This document shows, one piece after another, positions 30,992 to 42,445 of a stretch of 64,000 nucleotides of DNA. Source of the DNA: Paenibacillus curdlanolyticus YK9 (GTDB taxonomy: Bacteria > Bacillota > Bacilli > Paenibacillales > Paenibacillaceae); NCBI RefSeq assembly GCF_000179615.1, contig NZ_AEDD01000004.1, positions 382,024-446,023 of the forward strand. Direction: 5' to 3'. Position 1 is the stretch's first letter. Each line of letters begins with the position of its first letter. A program made the position numbers and the translations under genes. Under the pieces are notes generated by a model, which saw nothing but the letters and a program-made list of their open reading frames with translations, searched no databases and was not told the DNA's origin.

Positions 30992-31411
30992 TTATTTTTT
31001 AACTTTTGCACGCTTCGTACCGTATTTGGAACGAGCTTGTTTCCGGTTGTTAACACCTGCAGTATCAAGCGCACCGCGAACGATGTGATAACGTACACCC
31101 GGAAGGTCTTTTACACGACCACCGCGAATCAAAACAACGCTGTGCTCTTGCAGGTTGTGACCGATACCTGGGATGTAAGCCGTTACCTCGACTTTATTCG
31201 TCAGACGTACACGGGCATATTTCCGGAGTGCGGAGTTCGGTTTTTTCGGAGTCATCGTACCTACACGAGTGCAGACACCGCGCTTTTGTGGAGCGCTAAT
31301 GTTCGTTGCTTCACGTTTCAGGGCGTTGAAACCTTTTTGCAGAGCAGGCGATTTCGATTTTACGACTTTCGCTTGACGGCCTTTACGGACCAGCTGGTTA
31401 ATTGTTGGCAT
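30992..31411 (-). CDS. rpsL: 30S ribosomal protein S12
   Basis: A 139-residue decoding-centre protein. The two Lys positions whose mutation gives streptomycin resistance are wild type (in [11 protein letters not shown] and [11 protein letters not shown]). It follows the L7Ae-like gene by 146 bases; that gap holds no gene and only A/T-rich sequence before an AAGGAAGGGGG ribosome binding site. Confidence 0.98.
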   Translation of the reverse strand: MPTINQLVRKGRQAKVVKSKSPALQKGFNALKREATNISAPQKRGVCTRVGTMTPKKPNSALRKYARVRLTNKVEVTAYIPGIGHNLQEHSVVLIRGGRVKDLPGVRYHIVRGALDTAGVNNRKQARSKYGTKRAKVKK

Positions 31412-31557
31412 GTTGCCACCCCCTTCCTTTAATTGTAAAGCATATGATCTTACCCGAAATAATTAAGCCCACAGATCCAGGTGATTCATAAAGAAGCAAA
31501 GAAAAATTTCTGTCAGCCCGTCCATCTCAATAAACTGCCGACAAAAACAACGATTCT

Positions 31558-31797
31558 CTATTCGTCTTCCGAAATATCTGATACGACAGCTGCCATGGCG
31601 GCTCCAACATCAATTCCGCAGGTTTCCCCTAAGAGCTGCATGTTCTTGACCCAAGCAACCTCGACCTCATAATCCTCGCATAATTGGACAATACGATCCG
31701 TCATACGCGAATCTGCATCTTGGGCAACATAGACGAGTACGGCTTTGCGAAGCTCTACCATCTTCGTCGTTTGCTTCGTGCCGATCTTGTACTGCAT
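31558..31797 (-). CDS. L7Ae-family ribosomal-like protein (YbxF type)
   Basis: A 79-residue protein of the L7Ae/L30e/S12e/Gadd45 fold. The GETCGIDVGAAMAAVV segment is the family's conserved end. Bacillus YbxF and YlxQ of this family bind kink-turn RNA in vitro; their cellular role is uncertain. It is the first gene of the str operon here as in Bacillus, where it lies between rpoC and rpsL. GAGGGG precedes the ATG. Confidence 0.88.
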   Translation of the reverse strand: MQYKIGTKQTTKMVELRKAVLVYVAQDADSRMTDRIVQLCEDYEVEVAWVKNMQLLGETCGIDVGAAMAAVVSDISEDE

Positions 31798-31847
31798 GCA
31801 TTCACCCCTCTTCGTCCAACAGGACAGGGATCACACGAACAGGCACA

Positions 31848-31884
31848 CTACGACATATTAGCATCTGACGCCTATTCATGTCAA
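31848..31884 (-). promoter_or_regulatory. Promoter of the str operon (L7Ae-like to tuf)
   Basis: On the minus strand, TTGACA (31879-31884) and TAATAT (31855-31860) with an 18-base spacer, about 55 bases before the L7Ae-like gene. Confidence 0.7.
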
Positions 31885-31959
31885 GGTGAAACACTTTAAT
31901 TATTAATTATTAATTTCATGTAAATCATGGCTCTTTCAAAAGAAATGGAACCCGTCAAT

Positions 31960-31988
31960 CATGCCGAGCGCGAAATGCGCTCGACATG
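31960..31988 (-). terminator. Hairpin after rpoC
   Basis: On the minus strand, CATGTCGAGCGC and GCGCTCGGCATG pair over 12 positions (one G-U) around a five-base loop, 17 bases after the rpoC stop. There is no immediate T-run (TTTCTTTT lies about 13 bases on), so it may weaken rather than fully stop transcription. Confidence 0.5.
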
Positions 31989-32005
31989 ACCACGGCTTCC
32001 GGTTC

Positions 32006-35000
32006 TTAGGACTCGATAGCGACGGATTCGCTTTCTGTTGAACCTTCGCCTTCGATAATCTCGTCTTCCAATCCCGCAAAGCGGATGCTCCGATAGCGGG
32101 TCATACCCGTACCTGCCGGAATGAGCTTGCCGATGATGACATTCTCTTTCAGGCCGAGCAATTGGTCAACTTTACCCTTGATTGCTGCGTCAGTAAGAAC
32201 ACGTGTTGTTTCTTGGAACGATGCAGCCGAGAGGAACGAATCCGTCTCGAGGGATGCTTTCGTAATACCGAGCAGTACCGGCTTCGCAACTGCAGGCTCA
32301 AGCCCTGCAAGAATTGCGGTACGATTAGCCGCTTCATATTCATGAATGTCGACGAATGAACCTGGCAGAAGTGTCGTGTCGCCCGCATCAACGATGCGGA
32401 TTTTGCGAAGCATCTGCTTGATCATTACCTCAACGTGCTTATCATTGATTTCTACGCCCTGGTTCCGGTATACGCGTTGAACTTCTTGCAAGATGTAGTT
32501 CTGAACGCCACGAATACCTTTAATGCGCAGCATTTCTTTCGGGTCAATCGAGCCATCCGTCAGTTCGTCACCCGCATCCAGCTTCGCGCCTTCGCTTACG
32601 CGCAGACGGGAGCCGTACGGTACGAGATACGTTTTGGTCTCTGCTTCACCTTGTACTTCAATTTCACGACGGTCTTTGCCATCGCGAACTTCTTTGACGA
32701 TACCGTCGATTTCACTGATCGTCGCTTGACCTTTCGGGTTACGAGCCTCGAAGAGCTCCTGGATACGCGGCAAACCTTGCGTAATATCGTCGCCGGCAAC
32801 GCCGCCGGTATGGAATGTACGCATTGTAAGCTGTGTTCCTGGCTCACCGATCGATTGAGCTGCGATAATGCCGACTGCTTCGCCGATTTCTACGAATTTG
32901 CCTGTAGCCAAGTTGCGGCCATAGCACATTTTGCAGACGCCATGACGAGCACGGCAGCTGAGCACGGAACGGATTTGCAGCTTCTGAACGCCAGCTGCAA
33001 CAATCTCTTCGGCTTTATTCGAGTCAATCAGCTCGTTGCGACGTGCAATGATTTCTCTTGTTTCTGGATGACGAACCGTCTCGAAGCAATAACGCCCTTC
33101 GATCCGATCATACAGATCCTCGATAACTTCTTTGCCGTCACGAATTTGCGCTACAGTGAAGCCTTTATCCGTACCGCAATCATCTTCGCGTACGATAACG
33201 TCTTGTGCGACGTCAACGAGACGACGAGTCAGGTAACCCGAGTCAGCTGTACGCAGAGCGGTATCGGCCAAACCTTTACGCGCACCGTGCGTTGAGATGA
33301 AGTACTCGAGGACGGATAGTCCGTCACGGAAGTTCGATTTAATTGGAATCTCGAAGATACGACCCGATGGTGTTGCCATCAGACCACGCATACCGCCGAG
33401 CTGAGTAATCTGCGATTTGTTACCCCGTGCTTTGGAGTCGACCATGAGCATGATGGAGTTGAAGCGATCCATCGATTTCATGAGTGCATCCGTCACTTGG
33501 TCTTTCGCTTTACCCCAGATCTCGATAACACGGTCATAACGCTCTTCGTTCGTGATCAGACCACGACGATATTGGTTCGTAACGGTCTTAACCTTCTCGT
33601 CGGACTCTTTCATAATCTGATCCTTCTCGACAGGTACCGTTACGTCTGCTACTGCTACCGTGATGCCTGCGCGAGTCGAGTACGTAAAGCCGAGCTTCTT
33701 GATCTGGTCAAGAATAACGGACGTTTTCGTCGTCTCGTAAATGCGGAAGCATTCTGCAATGATATTGCCGAGATATTCTTTGCCAACTGCAGGAGCAATT
33801 GGAAGCGTCTCTTTAATTTCATGCAGGTCGGAACCTTTTTCATAGATGAAATATTTCTCCGGCGTTCCGTGCAGAAGGTTAGCTTTGGAAGCTTCGTTAA
33901 TGTACGGGAATGTAGCTGGGAATATTTCATTGAAAATGATTTTGCCGACCGTCGTGCTAAGCAAGCCGGTCTGTTGTTTCTCCGTAAACGATACCTTGCC
34001 AAGAACACGCGCAGGAATAAATACGCGAGCATGCAGGGCCGCAGCGCCACGCTGATAAGCAGAGACAGCTTCATTAACAGACGCGAAGACAATACCGCTG
34101 CCTTTAGCATCCTTATTGTCTACCGTCAGGTAGTAGCTGCCCAGAACCATATCCTGGGATGGCGTAACGACTGGTTTACCGTCTTTCGGGTTCAAGATGT
34201 TGCCGGAAGCAAGCATGAGCAAGCGTGCTTCTGCTTGTGCTTCAGCAGACAACGGTACGTGAACAGCCATTTGGTCACCGTCGAAGTCGGCGTTGTATGC
34301 CGTACAAACGAGCGGATGCAAACGAATTGCGCGTCCTTCGACCAGAATCGGTTCGAACGCTTGAATACCTAGACGGTGAAGCGTCGGAGCACGGTTAAGA
34401 AGAACCGGATGTTCTTTAATGACTTCTTCGAGAACGTCCCATACCTCTGCGCTTACGCGCTCAACCTTGCGCTTCGCACTTTTAATATTATGAGCAAGCC
34501 CTTTGTTTACAAGCTCTTTCATTACGAAAGGCTTGAACAACTCCAGCGCCATTTCTTTTGGAAGTCCGCATTGATACATTTTCAGGTACGGTCCAACGAC
34601 GATAACGGAACGACCGGAGTAGTCAACACGCTTACCGAGCAAGTTTTGACGGAAACGTCCTTGCTTACCTTTGAGCATGTGGCTGAGCGATTTCAATGGA
34701 CGGTTGCCTGGGCCCGTAACAGGGCGGCCACGACGACCATTGTCAATCAGAGCATCGACTGCCTCTTGAAGCATCCGTTTTTCGTTTTGAACGATAATGT
34801 CTGGCGCGCCAAGATCAAGAAGACGCTTCAGACGATTGTTCCGGTTAATTACCCGGCGATACAGATCATTCAAGTCGGACGTTGCAAAACGGCCGCCATC
34901 GAGCTGTACCATTGGGCGAAGCTCCGGAGGAATGACCGGAAGCACGTCGAGAATCATCCAATCCGGACGGTTGCCCGAGCTCTTGAATGCCTCGATTACT

Positions 35001-35632
35001 TCAAGGCGCTTAATCGCACGGTTACGACGTTGGCCTTGCGCAGTGCGCAGGTCTTCCTTCAGCGTATCGAGCTCTTTCTCAAGATCGATGTCTTGAAGGA
35101 GCTTCTTAACCGCCTCAGCACCCATGCCAGCTTGGAAGCCGTAGCCGTACTTCTCGCGATAGCTGCGATATTCCTTCTCGGAAAGAAGCTGTTTCTTCTC
35201 GAGCGGCGTTTCGCCTGGATCCGTTACGACATAGGATGCAAAGTAGATAATCTCTTCCAACGAGCGTGGCGACATATCGAGCGCCAAGCCCATACGGCTA
35301 GGAATACCTTTGAAATACCAAATGTGTGAAACCGGAGCAGCGAGCTCAATATGGCCCATCCGCTCACGGCGTACTTTCGAGCGCGTTACTTCTACGCCGC
35401 AACGATCGCAAACAACGCCTTTGTAACGCACACGCTTATACTTACCGCAATGACATTCCCAGTCCTTCGTAGGCCCAAAAATCTTCTCGCAGAAGAGACC
35501 TTCCTTCTCCGGTTTCAATGTCCTATAGTTGATGGTCTCCGGTTTTTTGACTTCTCCGCGGGACCACGATCGAATTTTATCGGGAGATGCCAACCCGATC
35601 TTCATATATTCGAAGTTGTTCACGTCCAACAA
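32006..35632 (-). CDS. rpoC: RNA polymerase beta' subunit
   Basis: A 1208-residue catalytic subunit. The N-terminal zinc site (CHCGKYK...CDRCG), the catalytic triad of Asp in NADFDGDQM (about residue 450) and the second zinc cluster near the C-terminal third ([13 protein letters not shown]) are readable. The start is TTG at 35632 ([10 protein letters not shown]), with AAGGAGG eight bases upstream; earlier in-frame codons overlap that site. It follows rpoB by 28 bases. The C-terminal tail is acidic and Ser-rich. Confidence 0.97.
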   Translation of the reverse strand: MLDVNNFEYMKIGLASPDKIRSWSRGEVKKPETINYRTLKPEKEGLFCEKIFGPTKDWECHCGKYKRVRYKGVVCDRCGVEVTRSKVRRERMGHIELAAPVSHIWYFKGIPSRMGLALDMSPRSLEEIIYFASYVVTDPGETPLEKKQLLSEKEYRSYREKYGYGFQAGMGAEAVKKLLQDIDLEKELDTLKEDLRTAQGQRRNRAIKRLEVIEAFKSSGNRPDWMILDVLPVIPPELRPMVQLDGGRFATSDLNDLYRRVINRNNRLKRLLDLGAPDIIVQNEKRMLQEAVDALIDNGRRGRPVTGPGNRPLKSLSHMLKGKQGRFRQNLLGKRVDYSGRSVIVVGPYLKMYQCGLPKEMALELFKPFVMKELVNKGLAHNIKSAKRKVERVSAEVWDVLEEVIKEHPVLLNRAPTLHRLGIQAFEPILVEGRAIRLHPLVCTAYNADFDGDQMAVHVPLSAEAQAEARLLMLASGNILNPKDGKPVVTPSQDMVLGSYYLTVDNKDAKGSGIVFASVNEAVSAYQRGAAALHARVFIPARVLGKVSFTEKQQTGLLSTTVGKIIFNEIFPATFPYINEASKANLLHGTPEKYFIYEKGSDLHEIKETLPIAPAVGKEYLGNIIAECFRIYETTKTSVILDQIKKLGFTYSTRAGITVAVADVTVPVEKDQIMKESDEKVKTVTNQYRRGLITNEERYDRVIEIWGKAKDQVTDALMKSMDRFNSIMLMVDSKARGNKSQITQLGGMRGLMATPSGRIFEIPIKSNFRDGLSVLEYFISTHGARKGLADTALRTADSGYLTRRLVDVAQDVIVREDDCGTDKGFTVAQIRDGKEVIEDLYDRIEGRYCFETVRHPETREIIARRNELIDSNKAEEIVAAGVQKLQIRSVLSCRARHGVCKMCYGRNLATGKFVEIGEAVGIIAAQSIGEPGTQLTMRTFHTGGVAGDDITQGLPRIQELFEARNPKGQATISEIDGIVKEVRDGKDRREIEVQGEAETKTYLVPYGSRLRVSEGAKLDAGDELTDGSIDPKEMLRIKGIRGVQNYILQEVQRVYRNQGVEINDKHVEVMIKQMLRKIRIVDAGDTTLLPGSFVDIHEYEAANRTAILAGLEPAVAKPVLLGITKASLETDSFLSAASFQETTRVLTDAAIKGKVDQLLGLKENVIIGKLIPAGTGMTRYRSIRFAGLEDEIIEGEGSTESESVAIES

Positions 35633-35660
35633 GGAGCAACCCTCCTTCGTCAAGTATCGC

Positions 35661-38600
35661 TTATTCGGCGTTAGCTTCTGAGCCTTCTAAATTCAAGTTC
35701 AGCTTATCGCCCGTGCCGTCTTCATCATCATCCGCTTCACGAAGTTCGATTTCTTCTTCGTCTTCAGACAATATTTTAACGTCCATGCCTAGGCTCTGGA
35801 GCTCTTTGATCAATACTTTGAACGACTCAGGAACACCAGGTTCCGGTACGTTCTCACCCTTCACGATCGACTCATACGTCTTCACGCGACCGACAACGTC
35901 ATCGGATTTAACCGTCAATATCTCTTGCAGCGTATACGCTGCGCCATATGCTTCAAGCGCCCAAACTTCCATCTCACCGAAACGCTGTCCGCCAAACTGA
36001 GCTTTACCACCCAGCGGCTGCTGCGTAACGAGCGAGTAAGGACCTGTAGAGCGTGCATGGATTTTATCGTCAACCATGTGCGCCAGTTTGATCATGTACA
36101 TAACGCCGACCGTAACTTCACGTTCGAACTCTTCGCCCGTGCGGCCGTCATACAGTACCGTCTTACCATTGCGCTGCATGCCTGCTTCTTCCATTGCATT
36201 AAACACGTCATATTCACGCGCGCCATCGAATACTGGCGTAGCTGCATGAATACCAAGACGCTTACAAGCCATGCCAAGGTGAACCTCGAGAACCTGACCG
36301 ATGTTCATCCGCGAAGGTACGCCCAGCGGGTTCAACACGACTTCAACAGGCGTGCCGTCCGGCAGGAATGGCATATCTTCTTCTGGCATAATACGGGCGA
36401 TGACACCTTTGTTACCGTGGCGTCCTGCCATCTTATCGCCTTCGGAAATTTTCCGTTTCTGAGCGATATAAGCACGAACCAATTGGTTAACGCCTGGTGG
36501 CAGCTCGTCGCCGTTCTCGCGCGTAAACACTTTAACGTCAACGACGATACCGTCCGTACCATGCGGTACGCGAAGGCTCGTATCGCGAACCTCACGCGCT
36601 TTTTCTCCGAAGATCGCATGCAGCAAACGTTCTTCCGCCGTCAGCTCCGTAACACCTTTAGGCGTTACTTTACCTACGAGGATATCGCCAGCACTGATCT
36701 CGGCACCAACGCGGATAATGCCGCGCTCGTCGAGGTTTTTCAACGCTTCTTCGCCGACATTCGGAATATCGCGCGTAATTTCTTCAGGTCCAAGCTTCGT
36801 GTCGCGAGCTTCGGACTCATATTCTTCAATGTGAATCGACGTATACACGTCTTCCTTCACAAGCTTTTCGCTCAAGAGGATAGCATCCTCGTAGTTGTAG
36901 CCTTCCCACGTCATGAAAGCAACGACGACGTTGCGTCCAAGCGCCAATTCGCCTTGTTCAGTCGAAGGACCATCCGCCATGATGTCGCCTTTGCGGATAA
37001 TGTCGCCCTTGTTAACAAGCGGACGCTGGTTAATGCAAGTACCTTGGTTAGAACGCATAAACTTATGCAGTTTGTGCTTCACTAAATCGCCAGTCACTTG
37101 CTTGCCGTCAAGCATTTCAATGCGACGCAGCCAGATTTCATTCGCCGAAACCCGTTCAATGACGCCATCATACTTGGATACGATACATACGCCGGAATCT
37201 TTAGCCGATTTATGCTCCATCCCTGTACCAACAAGCGGCGCTTTCGGAATAAGCAGCGGAACCGCCTGACGTTGCATGTTGGATCCCATAAGCGCACGGT
37301 TAGAGTCATCGTTCTCGAGGAACGGAATGAGCGCCGTTGCAACGGATACAACCTGCTTAGGCGATACGTCCATGTAGTCAACACGTTCGCTTGGCATCGT
37401 CAGGATGTTGTCTCTTTGTTTGTTATAACGTACGAGTACAACATCTTCTGCAAAGTTGCCTTCTTCAGTCAACTTAGCATTCGCCTGTGCAACTACATAG
37501 TTGTCCTCTTCATCAGCTGTCATGTAGTCGATCTGTTCCGTTACTACACCCGTTTTCGGATCTACCCAACGATAAGGTGCTTCAATGAAGCCATATTCGT
37601 TAATGCGGGCAAATGTAGACAAGGAGTTGATCAAGCCGATGTTCGGTCCCTCTGGTGTCTCGATCGGGCACATCCGTCCGTAGTGGGATGGATGTACGTC
37701 ACGAACCTCGAAGCCTGCGCGTTCGCGCGTCAGACCGCCCGGTCCGAGTGCAGACAGACGACGTTTGTGCGTCAATTCTGCCAGCGGGTTCGTTTGGTCC
37801 ATGAACTGCGATAGCTGGGACGATCCAAAGAATTCCTTAATCGATGCGATAACCGGACGAATGTTGATAAGCGCCTGCGGCGTAATCGCATTAGCATCTT
37901 GAATGGACATACGCTCGCGAACGACGCGCTCCATCCGAGATAAGCCGATACGGAATTGGTTCTGCAGCAGTTCGCCTACGGAACGCAAACGACGGTTACC
38001 CAGATGGTCGATATCATCTGTGTTGCCGATGCCGTGCAGAAGGTTAATGAAATAGTTGATCGACGAAATAATATCGGCCGGCGTAATATGCTTGACGGTT
38101 TTGTCGATAATACCGTTCGATACAATCTTGATTACTTTCCCGTCCTCGTAAGGGGAGAATACGTTAATCGCTTGAAGCGGAATACTATCCGCATTAAGCA
38201 CGCCGTTGGCTACATGGTAAGTCTTAAAGCCAACATTACTCTCCAAACGCGGCAATATTTCATCCAAAAGACGACGGTCGATGATTTGACCTGCCTCAGC
38301 GATAATTTCGCCAGTTGCAGGATCAACAAGCGTTTCCGCCAGTCGTTGGTTGAATAAACGATTTTTGATATGCAGCTTTTTGTTGATCTTGTAACGACCA
38401 ACGTTAGCCAAGTCATACCGTTTTGGATCGAAGAAGCGTGCAACCAGCAAGCTCTTAGCGTTATCCAAAGTCGGCGGCTCGCCCGGACGAAGGCGCTCAT
38501 AAATTTCGATGAGTGCTTTTTCCGTCGAATCCGTGTTGTCCTTGTCCAGCGTATTGCGGATATATTCATCTTGTCCAAGCAAGTCCAAGATTTCTGCATC

Positions 38601-39206
38601 CGTGCTGAATCCAAGTGCTCTGAGCAATACCGTTACCGGTATTTTACGCGTACGATCGATCCGGACATAAATAATGTCCTTCGCATCCGTCTCAAGCTCC
38701 AGCCACGCGCCGCGGTTCGGAATAACCGTAGCCGTATAGGTACGTTTTCCGTTTTTGTCTACCTTCGTGCTGAAATAGACGCTCGGGGAGCGGACCAACT
38801 GGCTGACGATAACCCGTTCTGCACCATTGATGATGAACGTGCCCGTCTCGGTCATAAGCGGGAAATCGCCCATGAACACTTCTTGTTCCTTAACTTCGCC
38901 CGTTTCCTTATTAAGGAGACGCACTTTCACGCGCAGCGGAGCAGCAAACGTAACGTCGCGCTCTTTAGATTCATCGACCGAGTACTTCGGCTCGCCGAGA
39001 CTGTAGTCGATAAACTCGAGTGACAGATTTCCTGTAAAGTCCTGAATCGGCGAAATGTCCTGGAACAACTCTAGCAAGTCAGCATCCAAGAACTTCTCGT
39101 ACGACTTTTGTTGGATTTCAATCAGGTTCGGAACTTCGAGCACTTCATTAATGCGCGCATAACTTCTCCGCGTGCGTCGACCATACTGAACAAGTTGTCC
39201 TGCCAA
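35661..39206 (-). CDS. rpoB: RNA polymerase beta subunit
   Basis: A 1181-residue subunit. The rifampicin-binding segment ([20 protein letters not shown] and the RRLSALG that follows, about residue 470) carries the susceptible residues at the Asp, His and Ser hot spots. The C-terminal KPTESS-like region and an acidic end ([11 protein letters not shown]) follow. I place the start at TTG 39206 ([10 protein letters not shown]), with GGGTGAGG five bases upstream; an ATG at 39224 has no good site. A 535-base leader with its own promoter precedes it. Confidence 0.96.
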   Translation of the reverse strand: MAGQLVQYGRRTRRSYARINEVLEVPNLIEIQQKSYEKFLDADLLELFQDISPIQDFTGNLSLEFIDYSLGEPKYSVDESKERDVTFAAPLRVKVRLLNKETGEVKEQEVFMGDFPLMTETGTFIINGAERVIVSQLVRSPSVYFSTKVDKNGKRTYTATVIPNRGAWLELETDAKDIIYVRIDRTRKIPVTVLLRALGFSTDAEILDLLGQDEYIRNTLDKDNTDSTEKALIEIYERLRPGEPPTLDNAKSLLVARFFDPKRYDLANVGRYKINKKLHIKNRLFNQRLAETLVDPATGEIIAEAGQIIDRRLLDEILPRLESNVGFKTYHVANGVLNADSIPLQAINVFSPYEDGKVIKIVSNGIIDKTVKHITPADIISSINYFINLLHGIGNTDDIDHLGNRRLRSVGELLQNQFRIGLSRMERVVRERMSIQDANAITPQALINIRPVIASIKEFFGSSQLSQFMDQTNPLAELTHKRRLSALGPGGLTRERAGFEVRDVHPSHYGRMCPIETPEGPNIGLINSLSTFARINEYGFIEAPYRWVDPKTGVVTEQIDYMTADEEDNYVVAQANAKLTEEGNFAEDVVLVRYNKQRDNILTMPSERVDYMDVSPKQVVSVATALIPFLENDDSNRALMGSNMQRQAVPLLIPKAPLVGTGMEHKSAKDSGVCIVSKYDGVIERVSANEIWLRRIEMLDGKQVTGDLVKHKLHKFMRSNQGTCINQRPLVNKGDIIRKGDIMADGPSTEQGELALGRNVVVAFMTWEGYNYEDAILLSEKLVKEDVYTSIHIEEYESEARDTKLGPEEITRDIPNVGEEALKNLDERGIIRVGAEISAGDILVGKVTPKGVTELTAEERLLHAIFGEKAREVRDTSLRVPHGTDGIVVDVKVFTRENGDELPPGVNQLVRAYIAQKRKISEGDKMAGRHGNKGVIARIMPEEDMPFLPDGTPVEVVLNPLGVPSRMNIGQVLEVHLGMACKRLGIHAATPVFDGAREYDVFNAMEEAGMQRNGKTVLYDGRTGEEFEREVTVGVMYMIKLAHMVDDKIHARSTGPYSLVTQQPLGGKAQFGGQRFGEMEVWALEAYGAAYTLQEILTVKSDDVVGRVKTYESIVKGENVPEPGVPESFKVLIKELQSLGMDVKILSEDEEEIELREADDDEDGTGDKLNLNLEGSEANAE

Positions 39207-39250
39207 CTTAACCTCACCCCTCATGTCTGCTTCACAGCTTACGTATCGTA

Positions 39251-39318
39251 AAACAATAAAAACTTCCGCGGCGGATACACAACTGATGGTGTGCGATCTG
39301 CGTAATAGAGGAAGTTTT
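39251..39318 (-). terminator. Terminator-like hairpin just upstream of rpoB (possible attenuator)
   Basis: On the minus strand, AAAACTTCC (39310-39318) and GGAAGTTTT (39259-39267) form the base of a hairpin with inner CACAC/GTGTG pairing, followed by TTTATTGTTTT (39251 onward). It ends about 45 bases before the rpoB start, so it could stop part of the transcription into rpoBC. Confidence 0.55.
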
Positions 39319-39431
39319 CAGCCCACCAAGCGAAGCCGTGGTCCATCTTAGCGGACCCGGCTTCGCCCGGCGGCTTTGAATCTTTGTGATAACAACTCCA
39401 AACGAACCTCCCGAAAGAGGTACGGGCGGTG

Positions 39432-39495
39432 CTTTTCCTTGCGAGATAAGGAGGCGGTCTACAATTGGATCGCTTTCTTATCTCGTAAAGAAAAG
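39432..39495 (-). ncRNA. Long stem-loop in the rpoB leader
   Basis: Nine perfect pairs (CGAGATAAG, 39442-39450, with 39477-39485) are extended, across four-base internal loops, by six more (CTTTTC, 39432-39437, with 39490-39495). No coding region explains it. The rest of the 39207-39741 gap also holds a small CCTC/GAGG hairpin near 39405-39421. I do not recognise a known RNA family. Confidence 0.5.
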
Positions 39496-39693
39496 GCTCC
39501 ACTCGAACATTCATGTCGATACAAGAGCAACCAACCCGCGAACGACGAGTCGCGACAAGCAAAAGTCCTATATCAAGTAATTTTGCCCAAAACGTAAACA
39601 TTATACGTCAAATGTCGTAATTCTATGCATGACGCGCTCGAATTTTGTTCTTGACATTTTAGTGAGCTAAAGAGAATTAGCCCAGTCTAATAC

Positions 39694-39729
39694 TGACATT
39701 TTATAATAATATCATATCTGAAATGTCAA
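39694..39729 (-). promoter_or_regulatory. Sigma-A promoter upstream of rpoB
   Basis: On the minus strand, TTGACA (39724-39729) and TTATAA (39701-39706) with a 17-base spacer. The sequence GACATTT occurs four times in both orientations at 39610-39616, 39653-39659, 39695-39701 and 39721-39727, two of them overlapping the -35 and -10 boxes. A second isolated TATAAT is near 39601. Confidence 0.7.
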
Positions 39730-39741
39730 GTCAATAATTAG

Positions 39742-40356
39742 TTACTTTATTACTGCATTTTCTCGGATTGCCCTGAATATGCGATAGCCTTTTTCTTTGG
39801 TTACCTCTTCGACGTTGCCAAACCGCTCTAGCAGCTTTGCTTCTGCAGACGGCGCCCCTTGCTTCTTCTGAATAACCACCCACATCGAGCCGCCAGGCTT
39901 CAGCAGATCATAGCCCTCTTCAAATATTTGATGCACAACCGATTTACCCGCACGTATAGGTGGATTCGTAAGAATCGCATCATACCGATTCTCGCGCACT
40001 GACTGATAGACATCGCTTTGCTTAACGGTTATGTTATCGATTCCGTTTAGCTTCGCATTCTCTTGCGCAAGGGCGATCGCTCGCTCGTTAATGTCGATCA
40101 TTGTAACGTGGCCCTTCGTTGCTAGCTTTGCTGCCGATAATCCAATTGGACCATAGCCGCAACCCACATCTAATACCTCTGCATCAACAGGTATGTCTAA
40201 CGCATCAATAAGAACGCGGCTTCCAAAGTCGATTCCGGATTTCGAAAATACCCCTGCATCCGTTGTAAATCGTAATCGCACACCTCGCAATTCAAATTCA
40301 AGCGTTTTCCGATCATGCTGCACATCAGGCGTCTTCGAGTAATAGTGATTGGACAA
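39742..40356 (-). CDS. 16S rRNA guanine-N2 methyltransferase family protein (RsmC/YbxB)
   Basis: A 204-residue class I SAM-dependent methyltransferase. The SAM motif is VLDVGCGYGPIG (about residue 58) and the catalytic motif is TNPPIRAG (NPPF type). Family members methylate G in 16S rRNA; this short form (YbxB in Bacillus) has one domain and its exact target is unproven. The start is TTG at 40356 (SNHYYSK) because AAGGAG lies eight bases upstream. It sits between rplL and rpoB as in Bacillus. Confidence 0.88.
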   Translation of the reverse strand: MSNHYYSKTPDVQHDRKTLEFELRGVRLRFTTDAGVFSKSGIDFGSRVLIDALDIPVDAEVLDVGCGYGPIGLSAAKLATKGHVTMIDINERAIALAQENAKLNGIDNITVKQSDVYQSVRENRYDAILTNPPIRAGKSVVHQIFEEGYDLLKPGGSMWVVIQKKQGAPSAEAKLLERFGNVEEVTKEKGYRIFRAIRENAVIK

Positions 40357-40399
40357 TAGGCTCACTCCTTACTGACTTTACAGCTGCAAAATAGGAACG

Positions 40400-40432
40400 A
40401 ACCCCTTGGAACCGTTAGGCTCCAAGGGGTTC
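40400..40432 (-). terminator. Hairpin between rplL and the methyltransferase
   Basis: On the minus strand, AACCCCTTGGA and TCCAAGGGGTT pair with a ten-base loop, 17 bases after the rplL stop. The following sequence TTCGTTCCTATTTTG is only partly T-rich, so partial termination that lowers rpoBC relative to rplJL is likely. Confidence 0.65.
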
Positions 40433-40449
40433 GGCATCTCGTAATGAGA

Positions 40450-40812
40450 TTATTTTACTTCTACGGAAGCGCCTGCTTCTTCGAGTTTAGCTTTGATCGA
40501 TTCAGCTTCTTCTTTCGAAACTTTCTCTTTCAGTGCTTTTGGAGCGTTGTCAACAACTTCTTTCGCTTCTTTCAGGCCGAGACCCGTGATTTCGCGAACG
40601 ACTTTGATAACGTTGATTTTCGACGCGCCAGCGTTGTTGAGGATAACGTCGAATTCAGTTTGCTCAGCAGCTTCAGCAGCGCCGCCGCCAGCTACTACTG
40701 CAACTGGAGCTGCAGCTGTTACGCCGAACTCTTCTTCGATTGCTTTTACCAGATCGTTCAGTTCGAGAACCGTCATTACTTTAATGGCTTCCAAGATTTG
40801 CTCTTTAGACAT
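40450..40812 (-). CDS. rplL: 50S ribosomal protein L7/L12
   Basis: A 120-residue stalk protein. The N-terminal dimerisation helices ([28 protein letters not shown]), an Ala/Gly hinge ([19 protein letters not shown]) and the factor-binding C-terminal domain ([25 protein letters not shown]) are all visible. GGAGG precedes the ATG. It follows rplJ by 72 bases. Confidence 0.98.
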   Translation of the reverse strand: MSKEQILEAIKVMTVLELNDLVKAIEEEFGVTAAAPVAVVAGGGAAEAAEQTEFDVILNNAGASKINVIKVVREITGLGLKEAKEVVDNAPKALKEKVSKEEAESIKAKLEEAGASVEVK

Positions 40813-40884
40813 GGTTGAACCTCCATAAAATTGAGTTTTTTATTGTAAATCTAAGCCGGTGGCTTCAGCCTGCGCGGCGGGTTA

Positions 40885-41388
40885 TTAAGCTTCTGCCTCT
40901 TGCTTCTCCGACACCGCTTTGACAGCGAGTGCGAAGTTGCGAACTGGTGCTTGGAGCACGCTGAGGAGCATGGACAGCAAACCTTCGCGGGACGGAAGAT
41001 CCGCCAACGCTTTGATTTGGTCAACGCCAACAACGCGACCTTCAACTACGCCACCTTTAACTTGCAGCGCGTCGTTTTTCTTAGCGAAGCTGCTAAGAAT
41101 TTTCGCTGGAGCAACGATATCGTCGCCACCAAAAGCGATTGCAGTAGGACCTGTAAGAACAGCGTCCAGTTCTGTCAATTCTGCGGAAGCAGTAGCGCGG
41201 CGAACGAGCGAGTTTTTGAGGACTTGGAACTCGATGCCAGCTTCACGCAGTTGTTTACGGAGTTCCGTTACTTGTGCAACGTTCAATCCGCGGTAGTCAG
41301 CTACAACCGTAGAGGAGCTCGCACGGAGCTTCGCTGCGATTTCATCGACTGCGAGTTGTTTCTCTTGAATAATTTTTGCGTTTGCCAC
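40885..41388 (-). CDS. rplJ: 50S ribosomal protein L10
   Basis: A 167-residue protein forming the stalk base with L7/L12 bound to its C-terminal helix. The start is GTG at 41388 ([16 protein letters not shown]), with GGGAGG eight bases upstream; a longer in-frame start lies in the leader and lacks a site. Conserved [23 protein letters not shown] follows. It is preceded by an L10 autoregulatory leader. Confidence 0.97.
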   Translation of the reverse strand: MANAKIIQEKQLAVDEIAAKLRASSSTVVADYRGLNVAQVTELRKQLREAGIEFQVLKNSLVRRATASAELTELDAVLTGPTAIAFGGDDIVAPAKILSSFAKKNDALQVKGGVVEGRVVGVDQIKALADLPSREGLLSMLLSVLQAPVRNFALAVKAVSEKQEAEA

Positions 41389-41455
41389 TTTGTACACCTC
41401 CCGTACATTATTGCACATTCCGTTCAATTACGTTTCCCGTCCCGTGATGCATGAG

Positions 41456-41588
41456 AAAGGCCTTCGCAGACAATGCGAAGGCCATGATGGTCTGTCAGCT
41501 TAATCATCCATACGAATGAAAGTTGCAAACACTGTATCATAACACCTCGGTAGGAAATTAAGCCCTAAAGGCACCTACTGTCTACGGT
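41456..41588 (-). ncRNA. L10 ribosomal protein leader with terminator-type hairpin
   Basis: The minus-strand sequence contains GTAGACAGTAGGTGC and CCTACCGAGGTG, the conserved elements of the L10 leader of Firmicutes, where L10-L12 binds. At 41459-41483 a nine-base stem (GGCCTTCGC/GCGAAGGCC) is followed by TTTCTC. It lies between rplA and rplJ, the expected site of autoregulation. Confidence 0.8.
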
Positions 41589-41617
41589 ATGCGTATTCGA
41601 AATTGATGCGTTACCTC

Positions 41618-42310
41618 TTAGCGGTACGAAGCCACGTTAACGCGAGCGCCAGGGCCCATCGTCGAGGAAATCGCGATGTTTTTCAGGTACACGCCTTTTG
41701 CCGATGCTGGTTTAGCACGGTTCAGCGCATCCATCAACGATTTGAGGTTCTCAGCGAGTTTCTCAGCGTCGAAGGATACTTTGCCGATCGGAGCAAGAAT
41801 TTGTCCTGCGCGATCGAGACGGTACTCGATTTTACCAGCCTTAATCTCTTGCACAGCTTTGGAAACGTCAAACGTTACCGTGCCGGCTTTAGGGTTAGGC
41901 ATGAGGCCTTTACCACCGAGAATACGACCGAGTTTACCGACTTCAGCCATCATGTCAGGCGTAGCTACGCAGACATCGAAGTCGAACCAACCTTGTTGGA
42001 TTTTGTTGATTACGTCGGAATCACCAACATAATCAGCGCCGGCAGCTTCCGCTTCCTTTGCTTTTTCGCCTTTAGCGAATACGAGTACGCGTTTCGTTTT
42101 ACCCGTGCCGTGTGGCAGGACAACTACACCGCGAACCGCTTGATCTTGTTTACGCGGGTCAACACCCAGACGTACCGCAACCTCAACCGTTTCGTCGAAT
42201 TTAGCCGAAGCGGCTTTCTTCACGAGCTCGATTGCTTCTGCTGTTTCGTAAGTTGCTTCGCTGTCGATCAGCTTGGCAGCTTCGATATATTTCTTACCGT
42301 GTTTAGCCAT
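41618..42310 (-). CDS. rplA: 50S ribosomal protein L1
   Basis: A 230-residue protein of the E-site stalk. Segments [47 protein letters not shown] and [16 protein letters not shown] are typical. The ATG at 42310 follows AAGGAGG; the frame stays open 39 codons upstream into the rplK-rplA gap, which is not coding. L1 represses this operon in several bacteria. Confidence 0.97.
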   Translation of the reverse strand: MAKHGKKYIEAAKLIDSEATYETAEAIELVKKAASAKFDETVEVAVRLGVDPRKQDQAVRGVVVLPHGTGKTKRVLVFAKGEKAKEAEAAGADYVGDSDVINKIQQGWFDFDVCVATPDMMAEVGKLGRILGGKGLMPNPKAGTVTFDVSKAVQEIKAGKIEYRLDRAGQILAPIGKVSFDAEKLAENLKSLMDALNRAKPASAKGVYLKNIAISSTMGPGARVNVASYR

Positions 42311-42445
42311 GAGAATTACCTCCTTGTGTGGTAGTAGCGGAATATCCTCCTTGCGGATGATCCTCCCACTTTCACGCTGATGACAATTGCCATCCGCGCC
42401 GTACGCCGGTTTCCCGAGCGAACGCAACTCGATTATCGAGTTGGA

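Noticed and set aside
39239-39601. 120-codon minus-strand frame in the rpoB leader
   Set aside because: It covers the hairpins of the leader, lacks a ribosome binding site and resembles no protein; the stems explain the sequence better.
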